From assembly GCA_937900975.1 (NCBI GenBank), contig CALCPC010000698.1, forward strand, positions 1 through 12,418: 12,418 bases of DNA. The letters are read 5' to 3'. The notes beneath the pieces are model-generated. The model was not told where the DNA came from. It made no database searches and saw only the letters and a list, made by a program, of their open reading frames with translations. This DNA comes from an uncultured Paracoccaceae bacterium. GTDB taxonomy: Bacteria; Pseudomonadota; Alphaproteobacteria; Rhodobacterales; Rhodobacteraceae. Position 1 is the stretch's first letter. Each line of letters opens with the position of its first letter. The translations under genes and the position numbers were made by a program. Below are positions 1-6,660 of the stretch, one piece after another.

Positions 1-653
1 ATGAGCCGTTTCAGTTCCTGTTCAAGCTGTGTGTGGTTCTTTTTGTAGCGCCATTCACATTCCTTGAGGTGCAGCGCGAAGGTGGCGCGGACGCCGTTGA
101 ACTTCGCCAGCCTGCGTTTGGTGAAACTCCAGAACGCCTCGATCCCGTTGATGTGGGTGCGCCCCCGCGCAAAGCCGTTCTTGTTTTTATTGATTCGGAC
201 ATGACGGTCATAGCCGACGTGAACGAGGCCGTCATAGCCCCGCCAATCATCGGAGTAGATGATGCTCTCGGGGTCGATATGTCCAAGAATAACAGGGTGT
301 AAGCTCTTCTTTGAACACTCTGGAACGATCTCGGTGTAGACCCGCCCACCGCGTTCATAAAGACCAAAGACAGCCTGCTTTTGCGTGCCGCGCCCAGACT
401 TGAGCCGCCCCGTCTGGCCGCGCCGTCGCGCTGGCCCGAAGAAGCTTTCATCCATTTCCACCTCGCCGACGAAAGTCTTCATCTCTGCGATCTGATGGGC
501 ATAGATGAGGCGCCTGAACCTGGCGAACCGTGCGTTCACGGTGTTGCGGTTCACATCGGCCAGGACGGCCGTCTTTGACGCGACAATGTCGAGGCAAAAA
601 CAGGTCAATATCCGAGCCGCTTTTGACCGGCTTAGTTTATTGTTACCATTCAT
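1..653 (-). CDS. IS1595-family (ISXO2-like) transposase, 3' end cut off by window edge
   Basis: DDE-type transposase that would cut and join the ends of its insertion sequence. Reading from the ATG at 653-651, 217 residues are visible and the frame is still open at base 1, so the C-terminal end is missing. Residues about 5-55 form a short helix-turn-helix-like region (ADVNRNTVNARFARFRRLIY). The catalytic domain then begins with VEMDES (D68), continues with SDDWRGYD (D135), and has HINGIEAFWSFTKRR, giving E172 and K179, a DDE plus K pattern as in the IS1016-like part of the family. No stop or frameshift interrupts the visible part, so the gene may be functional. The stretch is visibly less GC-rich than the neighbouring genes, which fits acquired DNA. 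An internal ATG at 482 would remove the helix-turn-helix, so the 653 start is preferred. The family call is confident; the exact IS name is not known. Confidence 0.88.
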   Translation of the reverse strand, partial: MNGNNKLSRSKAARILTCFCLDIVASKTAVLADVNRNTVNARFARFRRLIYAHQIAEMKTFVGEVEMDESFFGPARRRGQTGRLKSGRGTQKQAVFGLYERGGRVYTEIVPECSKKSLHPVILGHIDPESIIYSDDWRGYDGLVHVGYDRHVRINKNKNGFARGRTHINGIEAFWSFTKRRLAKFNGVRATFALHLKECEWRYKKNHTQLEQELKRL

Positions 654-657
654 AAAT

Positions 658-688
658 CTAGCCTAGCTCCGTAAAAGTGCTAGTCTAG
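658..688 (-). promoter_or_regulatory. Inverted repeat (operator-like or hairpin) before the transposase start
   Basis: CTAGCCTAGC at 658-667 and GCTAGTCTAG at 679-688 are inverted copies matching at 9 of 10 positions, separated by 11 bases. Each arm contains two CTAG tetramers, four in 31 bases. It ends 5 bases upstream of the transposase ATG. A TTGAAA at 705-700 (minus) followed after 17 bases by TAGCAC is a weak promoter candidate overlapping the outer arm. This could be an autoregulatory operator, a hairpin limiting transposase translation, or part of the IS end. The structure is seen directly; the role is inferred. Confidence 0.5.
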
Positions 689-692
689 AGCT

Positions 693-708
693 TCAGAGAT
701 TTCAACGC
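693..708 (-). repeat. Short match to the core of the repeat found at 3420 and 4791
   Basis: On the minus strand these 16 bases (GCGTTGAAATCTCTGA) match 15 of 16 positions of 3454-3469. The similarity stops where the IS-proximal inverted repeat begins, so this may be a copy of the intergenic repeat interrupted by the insertion sequence. The match is short, and a relation by chance cannot be excluded. Confidence 0.35.
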
Positions 709-749
709 GGTGGGGGGCGCTGGATTGCTTGGGTGCTACACGAAACGCC

Positions 750-2147
750 CTATCCCCCGGCCCCGGCCCCGGGCAAAACGCCCTGCGCCACCGCCCATGT
801 TAGCGCCTCTGCGCTGAAGGTGTCGGGCGCCAGCGCATAGTTTGGCATATCGCCCGCGGCCTTGCGCGCCGTTGTCCGCGCCCCGTCCCCCGGCCCGAGG
901 TCCCGAACCGCCGCTGGTCCGATGACATGCACCCAGGGTGTCGGACCGTAGAGCGCGGGCGCCAGCCGGTGGTGCCGGGTTGGGCCATAGACAACCCCCG
1001 GAATGCCGAGATACGCAGGCAACAGCGACGCGCCGCCGATCGGCGCGGCGAAAAATTGCGCCCCGGCCAGCCGCGCGGCTTTCACCGACAGCGTCTGGCC
1101 GAACAGGCTTTCGACGGCGACCCCTGGCCCAAGTGCCGCTTCCCAACGGGCGCAGATCTCTGTCTCCTCGGCCTGCAGGGGCGCAAAGCTGGCGGGAACG
1201 GGGCCATCCTCTGGCCCTGCGAGGCCAAGCACCAGGACCCGAAAAGGCCCCATACGGGCGCGCAACGCCTCAAAGAACTGGAGAAGCGCGGCCTCCTGCT
1301 CCACCCAACGCCGTTTTTCCAATTGGAGTGAGGTGACCAGGACAGGCTCTGCCGGCGGTGCCGGGGACGGCACCATGGCGGCCAGATGGCGCAAAACAGC
1401 GGGCAGCGCCGCATGCGCCTGCAGGATCCCCGGCATCCGCCCCACGGTCGAAACCTGCGCGTCGGACAAAAGCGTGCGCAGCCCCCGTTCATCGACCGGG
1501 TGGGGCAGAAGGCGATGACCGGCGGCCGCCAGGAGCCGGTCATAAGGGATCAGCGCGTCGCCTTTTCTGAGCGCAATCTCCGAAAACCGCTGCCCCAGGG
1601 TCTCGTCTTGCAAGAAGCGCGCCGCGGCCAGCAGCCCATCATGGACGCGCGGGTTGCGCGCGACCAAAATCTGCCGGGTGCCAAGCGTCTCCAAAAGCGC
1701 CCGGTTGCCGCTGGCGGCCGCCACGGCCCGCTCGGTCACGGCCAGGCTTTTGGTCAGTGCGGAGGGCGGCGGGCCGCTGCCCGCTCGCGCCAAGCTCAGG
1801 ACGCCGCCGGCGACCGAAAGCCGCGCCCAGACCGACGCTTTGCCTGCCGCGAGGCTTAAAAGCGCGGGCGCCGATTTGCCCTGGCCGAGCACCAGATGCC
1901 CCAGCGCATATTCCATGCCGGTGTCCGCGCGGCGATGCGCCAGGACCCGCGCGGGGCGGCTGAGGGCGGCGGTCCAGGCCGCCGGGTCCGGGGCGCCGGT
2001 GACCTCGGGCTCAGCCCCTGGCAAGGCCGCTAGCAGATCCCCGATCACAACCGCCGGGCGCAGCCGGCTGCCCGGGGGCGTCGCCGCCCGGTCCAACAGG
2101 CGGTAGACGACCGCCTCCGCCGATTTCGCCTGTTTGGACCGTGCCAT
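750..2147 (-). CDS. Unrecognised 465-residue protein, possible GT-B glycosyltransferase-like C-terminal domain
   Basis: I do not recognise this family. It is a long soluble-looking protein, rich in Ala, Leu, Gly and Pro, with no signal peptide or membrane helix. The middle (about 265-290) has SLQLEKRRWVEQEAALLQFF, a likely amphipathic helix, followed by the hydrophobic strand FRVLVLGLAGPEDG. Near residue 371 the segment GGASLLPAYLGIPGVVYG resembles the donor-side loop and helix of GT-B glycosyltransferases, which often carry a small-residue GG motif before a 'wrong place, not this host' type helix. This is a weak shape resemblance only. The ATG at 2147 follows GAAAGG at a sensible distance and diverges from the dehalogenase gene 184 bases away. 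The gene has strong GC3 bias and no breaks, so it is very likely real. It ends about 100 bases from the insertion sequence and has no partner gene to suggest a pathway. Confidence 0.8.
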   Translation of the reverse strand: MARSKQAKSAEAVVYRLLDRAATPPGSRLRPAVVIGDLLAALPGAEPEVTGAPDPAAWTAALSRPARVLAHRRADTGMEYALGHLVLGQGKSAPALLSLAAGKASVWARLSVAGGVLSLARAGSGPPPSALTKSLAVTERAVAAASGNRALLETLGTRQILVARNPRVHDGLLAAARFLQDETLGQRFSEIALRKGDALIPYDRLLAAAGHRLLPHPVDERGLRTLLSDAQVSTVGRMPGILQAHAALPAVLRHLAAMVPSPAPPAEPVLVTSLQLEKRRWVEQEAALLQFFEALRARMGPFRVLVLGLAGPEDGPVPASFAPLQAEETEICARWEAALGPGVAVESLFGQTLSVKAARLAGAQFFAAPIGGASLLPAYLGIPGVVYGPTRHHRLAPALYGPTPWVHVIGPAAVRDLGPGDGARTTARKAAGDMPNYALAPDTFSAEALTWAVAQGVLPGAGAGG

Positions 2148-2331
2148 GGCCTGACCTTTCTGCCGCGCACCGCCTCCCTTACCGTGTTTCGCGCCGGTGG
2201 TGAAACCGCGCGCAGTGCAGCCTTGGACCTGCTGGGATTGGGGCCGGTGGGGTCATGGGGCGCGGACGTTAACGCTTGGTCCCCAGCGCGCGGGCGCTTA
2301 AACGGATGCTGGATGGAAAGGGAGGGCAAGC

Positions 2332-3024
2332 ATGACGCCCAAAGCGCTGAGCTTCGACGTCTTCGGCACCTGCGTGGACTGGCGCCGCGCGGTCGCGCGG
2401 GACACGGCGATGCACGTCCCGGGGGTGGATCCCCTGGCCTTCGCCGTGGCGTGGCGGGGGCAGTATCAGCCCGCGATGGAGCGGGTGCGAACGGGCGCCC
2501 GGGGCTATGTGGCGCTTGACGAGCTTCACCTCGAAAACCTCCACCACGTCGCTGAGTCTTTCGCGGTGACTGTGCCCGATCCGGCCGCGCTCAACACAGC
2601 GTGGGAGCGGTTGGACCCCTGGCCGGATGTCGTCCCGGGGCTTACGGTGCTGCGCCGGTCGGTTCCGATTGCGCCATGCTCGAACGGCTCGATCGCGATG
2701 ATGACGGCCCTTGCCCGCTATGGCGGTCTGCCGTGGGACTGCATTCTGGGCGCCGATATCGCGCGAAGCTACAAGCCGAAACCAGAGGTCTACCGCGCTT
2801 GCGCCGCTGTGCTGCGCCTGGCGGAAAGCGACGTGATGATGGTGGCGGCGCACAACGCGGATCTTGCCGCCGCTGCCGATGCCGGGCTGGCCACGGCCTT
2901 TGTGCCGCGGCGGGACGAGCATGGACCGGGACAAACCGTGGACCTAAGGGCCGAAGGGCCTTGGACCGTGGTCGCCGAGGATTTTCGCGACCTGGCGACA
3001 CAGCTTTTCCCAGACCCTGTCTAG
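2332..3024 (+). CDS. Type II haloacid dehalogenase-like hydrolase (HAD superfamily)
   Basis: Likely cytoplasmic hydrolase of the L-2-haloacid dehalogenase group, or a HAD phosphatase with that architecture. At 230 residues it has the usual family length. Motif I is SFDVFGTCVDWR with the nucleophile D9. WRGQYQ (R42, Q44) matches the substrate-carboxylate arginine region of true dehalogenases. Motif II is CSNGS (S117-N118-G119), motif III is SYKPKPEVY (K148), and motif IV is VAAHNADLAAA (N175, D177). Characterised L-2-haloacid dehalogenases carry SSNAWD in motif IV, so the first serine and the Asp spacing differ here, and dehalogenation is not assured. The start is supported by GGAGGG 7 bases before the ATG. 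The gene stands alone, diverging from the 465-residue gene. A weak promoter candidate (TTGGTC, 17 bases, TAAACG) lies at about 2276-2304. Confidence 0.88.
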   Translation: MTPKALSFDVFGTCVDWRRAVARDTAMHVPGVDPLAFAVAWRGQYQPAMERVRTGARGYVALDELHLENLHHVAESFAVTVPDPAALNTAWERLDPWPDVVPGLTVLRRSVPIAPCSNGSIAMMTALARYGGLPWDCILGADIARSYKPKPEVYRACAAVLRLAESDVMMVAAHNADLAAAADAGLATAFVPRRDEHGPGQTVDLRAEGPWTVVAEDFRDLATQLFPDPV

Positions 3025-3031
3025 CTGGATG

Positions 3032-3093
3032 CGGCCCCCCCCCGCGGCGCAAAAGCCGGGCTTCGCACCAAAACGCCGCCGATCGTGGGGCCG
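3032..3093 (+). terminator. Nested stem downstream of the HAD gene, possible terminator
   Basis: CGGCCCC at 3032-3038 pairs with GGGGCCG at 3087-3093, and inside it GCGGCG at 3044-3049 pairs with CGCCGC at 3074-3079. A run of nine C lies in the left arm. It starts 8 bases after the HAD stop codon. It lacks a strong T-run (TTGGCTT follows), so it may be only an RNA-stabilising or weak termination structure. Confidence 0.3.
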
Positions 3094-3419
3094 TTGGCTT
3101 AAGACGCACAGTTTTTGGCCCTCAGGGCAGGGGGGGAAGCGACCGGCACCGTCCGGACCGGCGGGCGGCTGTCTTTGTCGGTCAATCCCGCCCCGGACGT
3201 GGGCAAAGCCGCTTTGGGCGGCACCTGGTACCTGAAACCGCGGCGCGAAGTTCATCACGGCGCTTTTCGTGCCCCTGTTTGTCGATGTGCGCGGGCACCG
3301 CCCGGGCCAACGGTGCGCGTGGCACCGGCGCCATTTGGTGCGGTGCGATCTGGGTCTATACTGCACGGCCGCCCGCAGGCAGGCCGCGGCGGTATTGCAG
3401 ATGCCGCCCTAAAGGGTTT

Positions 3420-3511
3420 CGTGAACGGCCTAAGATATCAGGGATCCCTTAATGCGTTGAAATCTTTGATTTCAGGCAGCGTTATAGGATCCCGGTTTTT
3501 CGCGAAACGCT
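3420..3511 (+). repeat. Intergenic repeat, copy 1 (downstream of the RlmD-type gene)
   Basis: Aligns without gaps to 4791-4882 (offset 1371). By eye about 65 of 92 positions agree, with blocks CGTGAA, AGATATC, TAATGCGTTGAAATC (15 of 15), CAGCGT, GATCC and AAACGCT all at the same spacing. This copy contains a perfect 7-bp stem, TGAAATC/GATTTCA, at 3458-3474 with a 3-base loop, and flanking GGGATCC/GGATCCC arms. Confidence 0.75.
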
Positions 3512-3526
3512 TTAGCGGCTAAAGCG
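3501..3526 (-). terminator. Hairpin across the stop codon of the RlmD-type gene
   Basis: CGCTTTAG at 3508-3515 and CTAAAGCG at 3519-3526 form a perfect 8-bp stem with a 3-base loop. On the minus strand the stem is followed by TTTCGCG. The TAA stop (3514-3512) lies within the stem. It is placed to terminate the methyltransferase transcript, though the T-run is only three bases. Confidence 0.45.
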
Positions 3527-4708
3527 GGCCACAAGCTCAACATGGGGCGACCAGCGGAATTGGTCGATTAAGCGGATGGCCGTCAGACGATAGCCGCCCG
3601 CCACAAGGATTGCGGCATCGCGCGCAAAGCTGACCGGTGCGCAAGAGACGGCAACGATGCGGGGGACGGCGGACTGGGCCAGCGCCGCCGCTTGCGCCGC
3701 CGCCCCGGCGCGGGGCGGGTCGAGGACAACACCCGCAAACCGCGACAAATCCGCGGGCAGAAGCGGACGCCGGAAAAGATCGCGCACCTCCGTTGTCACG
3801 GTCCTCAGCCCCGGCACCCCGCGCCAGGCGACATCAAGCGCGGCCAGCATCGCGCCCTCCCCCTCAACCGCGTGCACCGCCGACCGCTCTGCCAAGCGCA
3901 GCGCAAAAGGTCCGCACCCGGCAAAAAGGTCGGCCACCGGGTCGGCGCCCGCCAGATGCTCTGCTGCGTCGCTGGCCATCACCGTCTCAGCCGCCGCGAC
4001 GGCCTGTAAGAAGGCGCCGGGCGGCGGCACGACCCTGGCGCGGCCCATTTCGGCCCGCGGCGGGCGGTGCAGCGCGATGACCTCCCCCTCCCAACTCAAC
4101 CGCGCGAACGCCTGCGCCCCGGCAAGTGTCGCAAGCGCTTGGCGCAGCGGAAGGTCCAGCGCCTTGCCGCCCGAGACCGCCACATCCAGCCCATCGTCGC
4201 TGTGCCAAAGCGCAAGACGCAACAGCCCCTTGCGCGACCCGCCGATCCGCACGAGCGCCTCCAAACCCGGCAGCGCGGCCATAAGGTTGGGATGCAGAAC
4301 GCCGCAGCTTTTGATGGGCACAAGGCGATCGGAACGGCGCGCATGAAAGCCGATCTCAACAGTCTTGCGGGTGCGCCGCGCCGTCAGGGTTGCGCGCCGG
4401 CGGCTGCGCTCTGGTGCCGTGAAGGCGGGCAGAAAGGGGGCTGAAAGCCCGTGCGCGGCCAGCGCCCGCGCGATCACCGCCTCTTTCCAGCCCTCCAAGA
4501 AGGGATCGTCGGCCTGTTGCAAGGCGCAGCCGCCACAAGCGCCGAAATGGGGACAGGGCGGGTGCCGCCGATGGGGACTGTCCCGATGGCGCCTATGCGG
4601 CGGCGCGGCATCGACGACATCGCCTGGCAGGGTGAACGGCACCGCGACCCCGTCCGCTGTCAATCCGTCCCCAAGATGGCCGAGCCGTGAGATGGTAAGC
4701 GGCGTCAT
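3512..4708 (-). CDS. rlmD: Class I SAM-dependent RNA m5U methyltransferase, RlmD/TrmA family with 4Fe-4S cluster
   Basis: Methylates C5 of a uridine in RNA, most likely U1939 (E. coli numbering) of 23S rRNA; the exact target cannot be read from sequence. Residues 1-35 form a short TRAM-like beta domain (SRLGHLGDGLTADG). The 4Fe-4S ligands are C52, C58 and C61 in CPHFGACGGC plus C135 in IKSCGVL. The methyltransferase domain has GAFLQ (231-235), the SAM site DLFAGCGPFAL (260-270), DPPR (330-333), the nucleophile C356 in SCAPVSFARD, and E391 in PHVELVARF near the end. At 398 residues it is shorter than the E. coli enzyme (433), as is common in alphaproteobacteria. In the Cys loop, SCAP replaces the usual SCNP. 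The ATG at 4708 gives the expected TRAM start; the only purine-rich stretch before it, CAGGG, is unusually close. It is monocistronic between two repeat copies. Confidence 0.9.
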   Translation of the reverse strand: MTPLTISRLGHLGDGLTADGVAVPFTLPGDVVDAAPPHRRHRDSPHRRHPPCPHFGACGGCALQQADDPFLEGWKEAVIARALAAHGLSAPFLPAFTAPERSRRRATLTARRTRKTVEIGFHARRSDRLVPIKSCGVLHPNLMAALPGLEALVRIGGSRKGLLRLALWHSDDGLDVAVSGGKALDLPLRQALATLAGAQAFARLSWEGEVIALHRPPRAEMGRARVVPPPGAFLQAVAAAETVMASDAAEHLAGADPVADLFAGCGPFALRLAERSAVHAVEGEGAMLAALDVAWRGVPGLRTVTTEVRDLFRRPLLPADLSRFAGVVLDPPRAGAAAQAAALAQSAVPRIVAVSCAPVSFARDAAILVAGGYRLTAIRLIDQFRWSPHVELVARFSR

Positions 4709-4790
4709 CCCTGACGCTTACCGCAGTTTCGCGGCAGACCGAAGCCCAACCAGGCCGGTAGCGCCCCCCTGGCGCTGCGCGACGGCGATC

Positions 4791-4882
4791 CGTGAAAGAC
4801 GGGAGATATCGAGCAGCCCATAATGCGTTGAAATCCCCGATGTCCCGCAGCGTGAGGTGATCCACGTGTCGCACCAAACGCT
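4791..4882 (+). repeat. Intergenic repeat, copy 2 (upstream of the RlmD-type gene)
   Basis: Direct copy of 3420-3511 at a constant offset of 1371 bases, no gaps. The central AGATATC at 4804, TAATGCGTTGAAATC at 4821-4835, CAGCGT and GATCC at 4859-4863 are the best preserved blocks. The 7-bp hairpin of copy 1 is only partly kept here (5 of 7 pairs). It sits in the divergent region between the methyltransferase gene and the VOC gene, within the likely 5' leader or promoter zone of the methyltransferase. Confidence 0.75.
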
Positions 4883-4995
4883 ATGGGCCCCGCTCCCCCG
4901 CGCCGGAAGAGCCAACACACTGTTTCCTATTCCTAGCATTATCCGGCGCCTTCATGTCGATTATTTCTTAGATCAAGCCAAAGCAGGAGCTTTCG

Positions 4996-5366
4996 ATGCC
5001 AAACACCCCGCCGCCGCCGGGCCTTCGGATCGGGCATGTTCATCTTCGCGTCTCGGACTTGGACCGGTCCATCGGCTTTTACCGCGATGTCATCGGGCTA
5101 GAGCTTGTCCGCCGGTTGGGCACGGGCGCGGCGTTCCTATCCGCGGGCGGGTATCACCATCACATTGGCCTTAACACCTGGGACAGTGCCGGCGCGCCCC
5201 CGCCGCCGCCGGGGCCCGCTGGGCTCGTCCACGCGGCGGGTCTGTTCCCGCCCAGAATGGGGGTGAGCTTTACTGGGATCGTCCGCGCGATGCTTGGCCG
5301 GTGGCGCCCGACGGGGGGATCGATATCGTGACCAAACGGCTCGATCTTGCGTCGCTTCGGGGCTAG
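4996..5366 (+). pseudogene. VOC-family (glyoxalase-like) gene with an internal frameshifting deletion
   Basis: The start is good: AGGAG 6 bases before the ATG. The first part reads as a typical VOC protein, with IGHVHLRVSDLDRSIGFYRD (residues 12-31), then FLSAGGYHHHIGLNTWDS and a GLVH block, supplying three histidine positions near the usual metal sites. After LFPPR (codons ending about 5256) the frame goes wrong and stops at 5331 after 111 residues. From about 5256 a different frame (codons starting at 5256, 5259 and so on) reads NGGELYWDRPRDAWPVAPDG, the expected last strand with the metal-ligand Glu, and ends with LASLRG and a TAG at 5366. In family members I remember, roughly 35 residues separate YPDR from DPDGNGVELYWDRP, so about 100 bases, not a multiple of three, appear deleted. 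The remaining product lacks the last beta-alpha module and is probably inactive. Confidence 0.85.
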
Positions 5367-5447
5367 CGGACGCGGAGGGCGGCTTGGACCCATGGGCCGC
5401 TGATCTTGGCGCGGGCTTTGGGGCCCCGGGGGCACGGCCCCTTCCGA

Positions 5448-6182
5448 TCATCCTCCCGGCGCTTTGAGCGCGGCCAGCAAAACCTCCCGATTTCCGTCAC
5501 TGCCCGCGATCGGGCTGTCGCGCGTGCCCTGGATCACCCAGCCCGCGCGTTCCAAAAACGTCGCAACAGCCAAAACCGCCGCCTGGCGTTGCGCGTCATC
5601 GCGCACGACCCCACCCTTGCCGACGGCTGCTGGGCCCAACTCAAACTGCGGTTTGACCAGGGCGACCAGGACAGCGCCGGGTGCTGCGTGGGTCAAAGCC
5701 GGCGGCAGCGCCTTGGTGAGCGAGATAAACGACACGTCGGCCGTGATCCACGCGATGGGCCCCAGATCAGATGGCAGTGCGCGCGCGTTCACGCCCTCCA
5801 GCGCCCGCACCCGGGCGTCAGCGCGCAGCCGGGGGTGGAGCTGGCCACGGCCGACAGCGAGGGCTGTGACATGAGCGGCGCCGCGGGCCAGCAAAACCTC
5901 CGTGAACCCGCCCGTCGATGCGCCGATATCCAGCGCGCGAACCCCCGCCGGGGACAGCCCGAAGGCGTCGAGCGCGTGCAGGAGTTTCAACGCCGCGCGC
6001 GACACCCATGGATTGGGATCATGCGTCACGGCAAGGGCCAGGTCCGCCACCGGCTGCGCGGGCCGCCGCACAACCCTACCGCCGACGGTCACGGCGCCTG
6101 CGCGGATCAGGGCCTGCGCGCGGCTGCGGCTGGGCGCCAGTCCCGCACGGACCAGCGCCTGATCCAGCCGCTCTGACGGCAT
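5448..6182 (-). CDS. tlyA: TlyA-family rRNA 2'-O-methyltransferase
   Basis: Ribose 2'-O-methyltransferase; family members modify C1920 of 23S rRNA and in some species C1409 of 16S rRNA. Residues 1-55 are an S4 RNA-binding domain (RLDQALVRAGLAPSRSRAQA). The RrmJ-like domain has the SAM motif DIGASTGGFTEVLL (85-98), ADVSFISL (D149), VKPQFELG (K177) and NREVLL (E233), which with K66 form the expected K-D-K-E tetrad. The length of 244 residues is normal for the family. The frame is open a further 68 codons upstream, but that part overlaps the preceding gene and has no S4 similarity. The ATG at 6182 is right after the stop codon of the small membrane protein (one base between), so translation is probably coupled. 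The domain gives the function with confidence; which rRNA positions are modified is not shown. Confidence 0.9.
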   Translation of the reverse strand: MPSERLDQALVRAGLAPSRSRAQALIRAGAVTVGGRVVRRPAQPVADLALAVTHDPNPWVSRAALKLLHALDAFGLSPAGVRALDIGASTGGFTEVLLARGAAHVTALAVGRGQLHPRLRADARVRALEGVNARALPSDLGPIAWITADVSFISLTKALPPALTHAAPGAVLVALVKPQFELGPAAVGKGGVVRDDAQRQAAVLAVATFLERAGWVIQGTRDSPIAGSDGNREVLLAALKAPGG

Positions 6183-6183
6183 G

Positions 6184-6582
6184 TTAGGCGGTGCGAGAGC
6201 GGGTCGGATCCAACCAGTCTTTCCGGCCCTTAGGATCCGCGAAGGGCAGGCGCAGCCGGCTTCGGCGCCAATCCGAAAACCGGATCGAAAGGCCGCCCTT
6301 TTGCGCCAGGATTTCACTTTGAGCGGGGTCAAGCTCACGCACCAAAACGCGGGAGCCGACGGTCCACACCACAGCGCGACGGCCATCGATCAGCTTTAGC
6401 AGCGCGGCATGTCCGTCGTCGGCAAGAACGACGCGCGCGATATCGGCCTCTGGATCGGCGGCGCGCCACGCTGCGCGCGCGCTGCCGCTGTCCAACACTG
6501 CGCGACGGGCGGTTGCGCGCCACCAAAAGGCAAGCCCGGCCAATGCGAACACGACCGCAACGATTCCCACCGACCACGCCAT
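6184..6582 (-). CDS. Small single-helix membrane protein upstream of tlyA
   Basis: I do not recognise this 132-residue protein. Residues 3-21 (WSVGIVAVVFALAGLAFWW) are one membrane helix, followed at once by basic residues (RATARR), predicting an N-out, C-in anchor. The rest (about 110 residues) is soluble and strand-rich: VVWTVGSRVLVRELD, then GLSIRFSDWRRSRLRLPF. The frame is open to 6690, but the ATG at 6582 is preferred because GGGAGGTT sits just before it and the helix follows directly. It ends one base before the tlyA start, so both are probably made from one message. A role in anchoring or membrane monitoring is possible but not shown. Confidence 0.75.
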   Translation of the reverse strand: MAWSVGIVAVVFALAGLAFWWRATARRAVLDSGSARAAWRAADPEADIARVVLADDGHAALLKLIDGRRAVVWTVGSRVLVRELDPAQSEILAQKGGLSIRFSDWRRSRLRLPFADPKGRKDWLDPTRSRTA

Positions 6583-6660
6583 CGTAACCTCCCCACGCCG
6601 TTGCCTTTGTCCCCGACCGGTCAACCGATTCTCGGCCTGGGCGGGCACGGCTTGCTGCGA

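Larger units (their letters stand above)
1..690 (-). mobile_element. Insertion sequence of the IS1595 family, partial (one end only)
   Basis: The element is defined by its transposase. The 5' end must lie just to the right of 653, but I could not identify the terminal inverted repeat or target duplication because the other end is outside the window. The right limit given is approximate and includes the inverted repeat at 658-688. The base composition changes to the GC-rich host type by about 710. Confidence 0.55.
3025..3511. other. Gene-free stretch between two convergent genes
   Basis: This gap of almost 490 bases holds the nested stem at 3032-3093, a repeat copy at 3420-3511, and no protein I can support. 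Open frames cross it on both strands, but their translations are Arg/Pro/Gly-rich and match nothing I recognise. A region around 3100-3400 reads through without stops on the plus strand (3115-3522), but it has no ribosome-binding site. It could contain a heavily decayed gene, but I could not reconstruct one. Confidence 0.6.

Noticed and set aside
3458..3486. A promoter formed by TTGAAA and the TTATAG 19 bases on, within repeat copy 1.
   Set aside because: The spacing is long, the second hexamer is absent from copy 2, and no plus-strand gene lies downstream.
3501..3510. CGCGAAACGC next to TTTTT read as a plus-strand terminator.
   Set aside because: The T-run precedes the palindrome on the plus strand, and no plus-strand gene ends nearby except the HAD gene, almost 480 bases away.
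3115..3522. A 135-residue plus-strand open frame in the gene-free stretch.
   Set aside because: No ribosome-binding site, no recognisable family, it overlaps the repeat and the 3' hairpin of the RlmD-type gene, and its composition is like a random GC-rich frame.
4718..4939. Small minus-strand open frames of 60-95 residues upstream of the RlmD-type gene.
   Set aside because: They are translations of the intergenic repeat. Copy 1 has stop codons at the matching positions, so the repeat is not conserved as protein.
6183..6386. A 68-codon N-terminal extension of TlyA (start at 6386).
   Set aside because: It overlaps the membrane protein gene entirely and does not resemble the family. The ATG at 6182 gives a normal S4 domain start.
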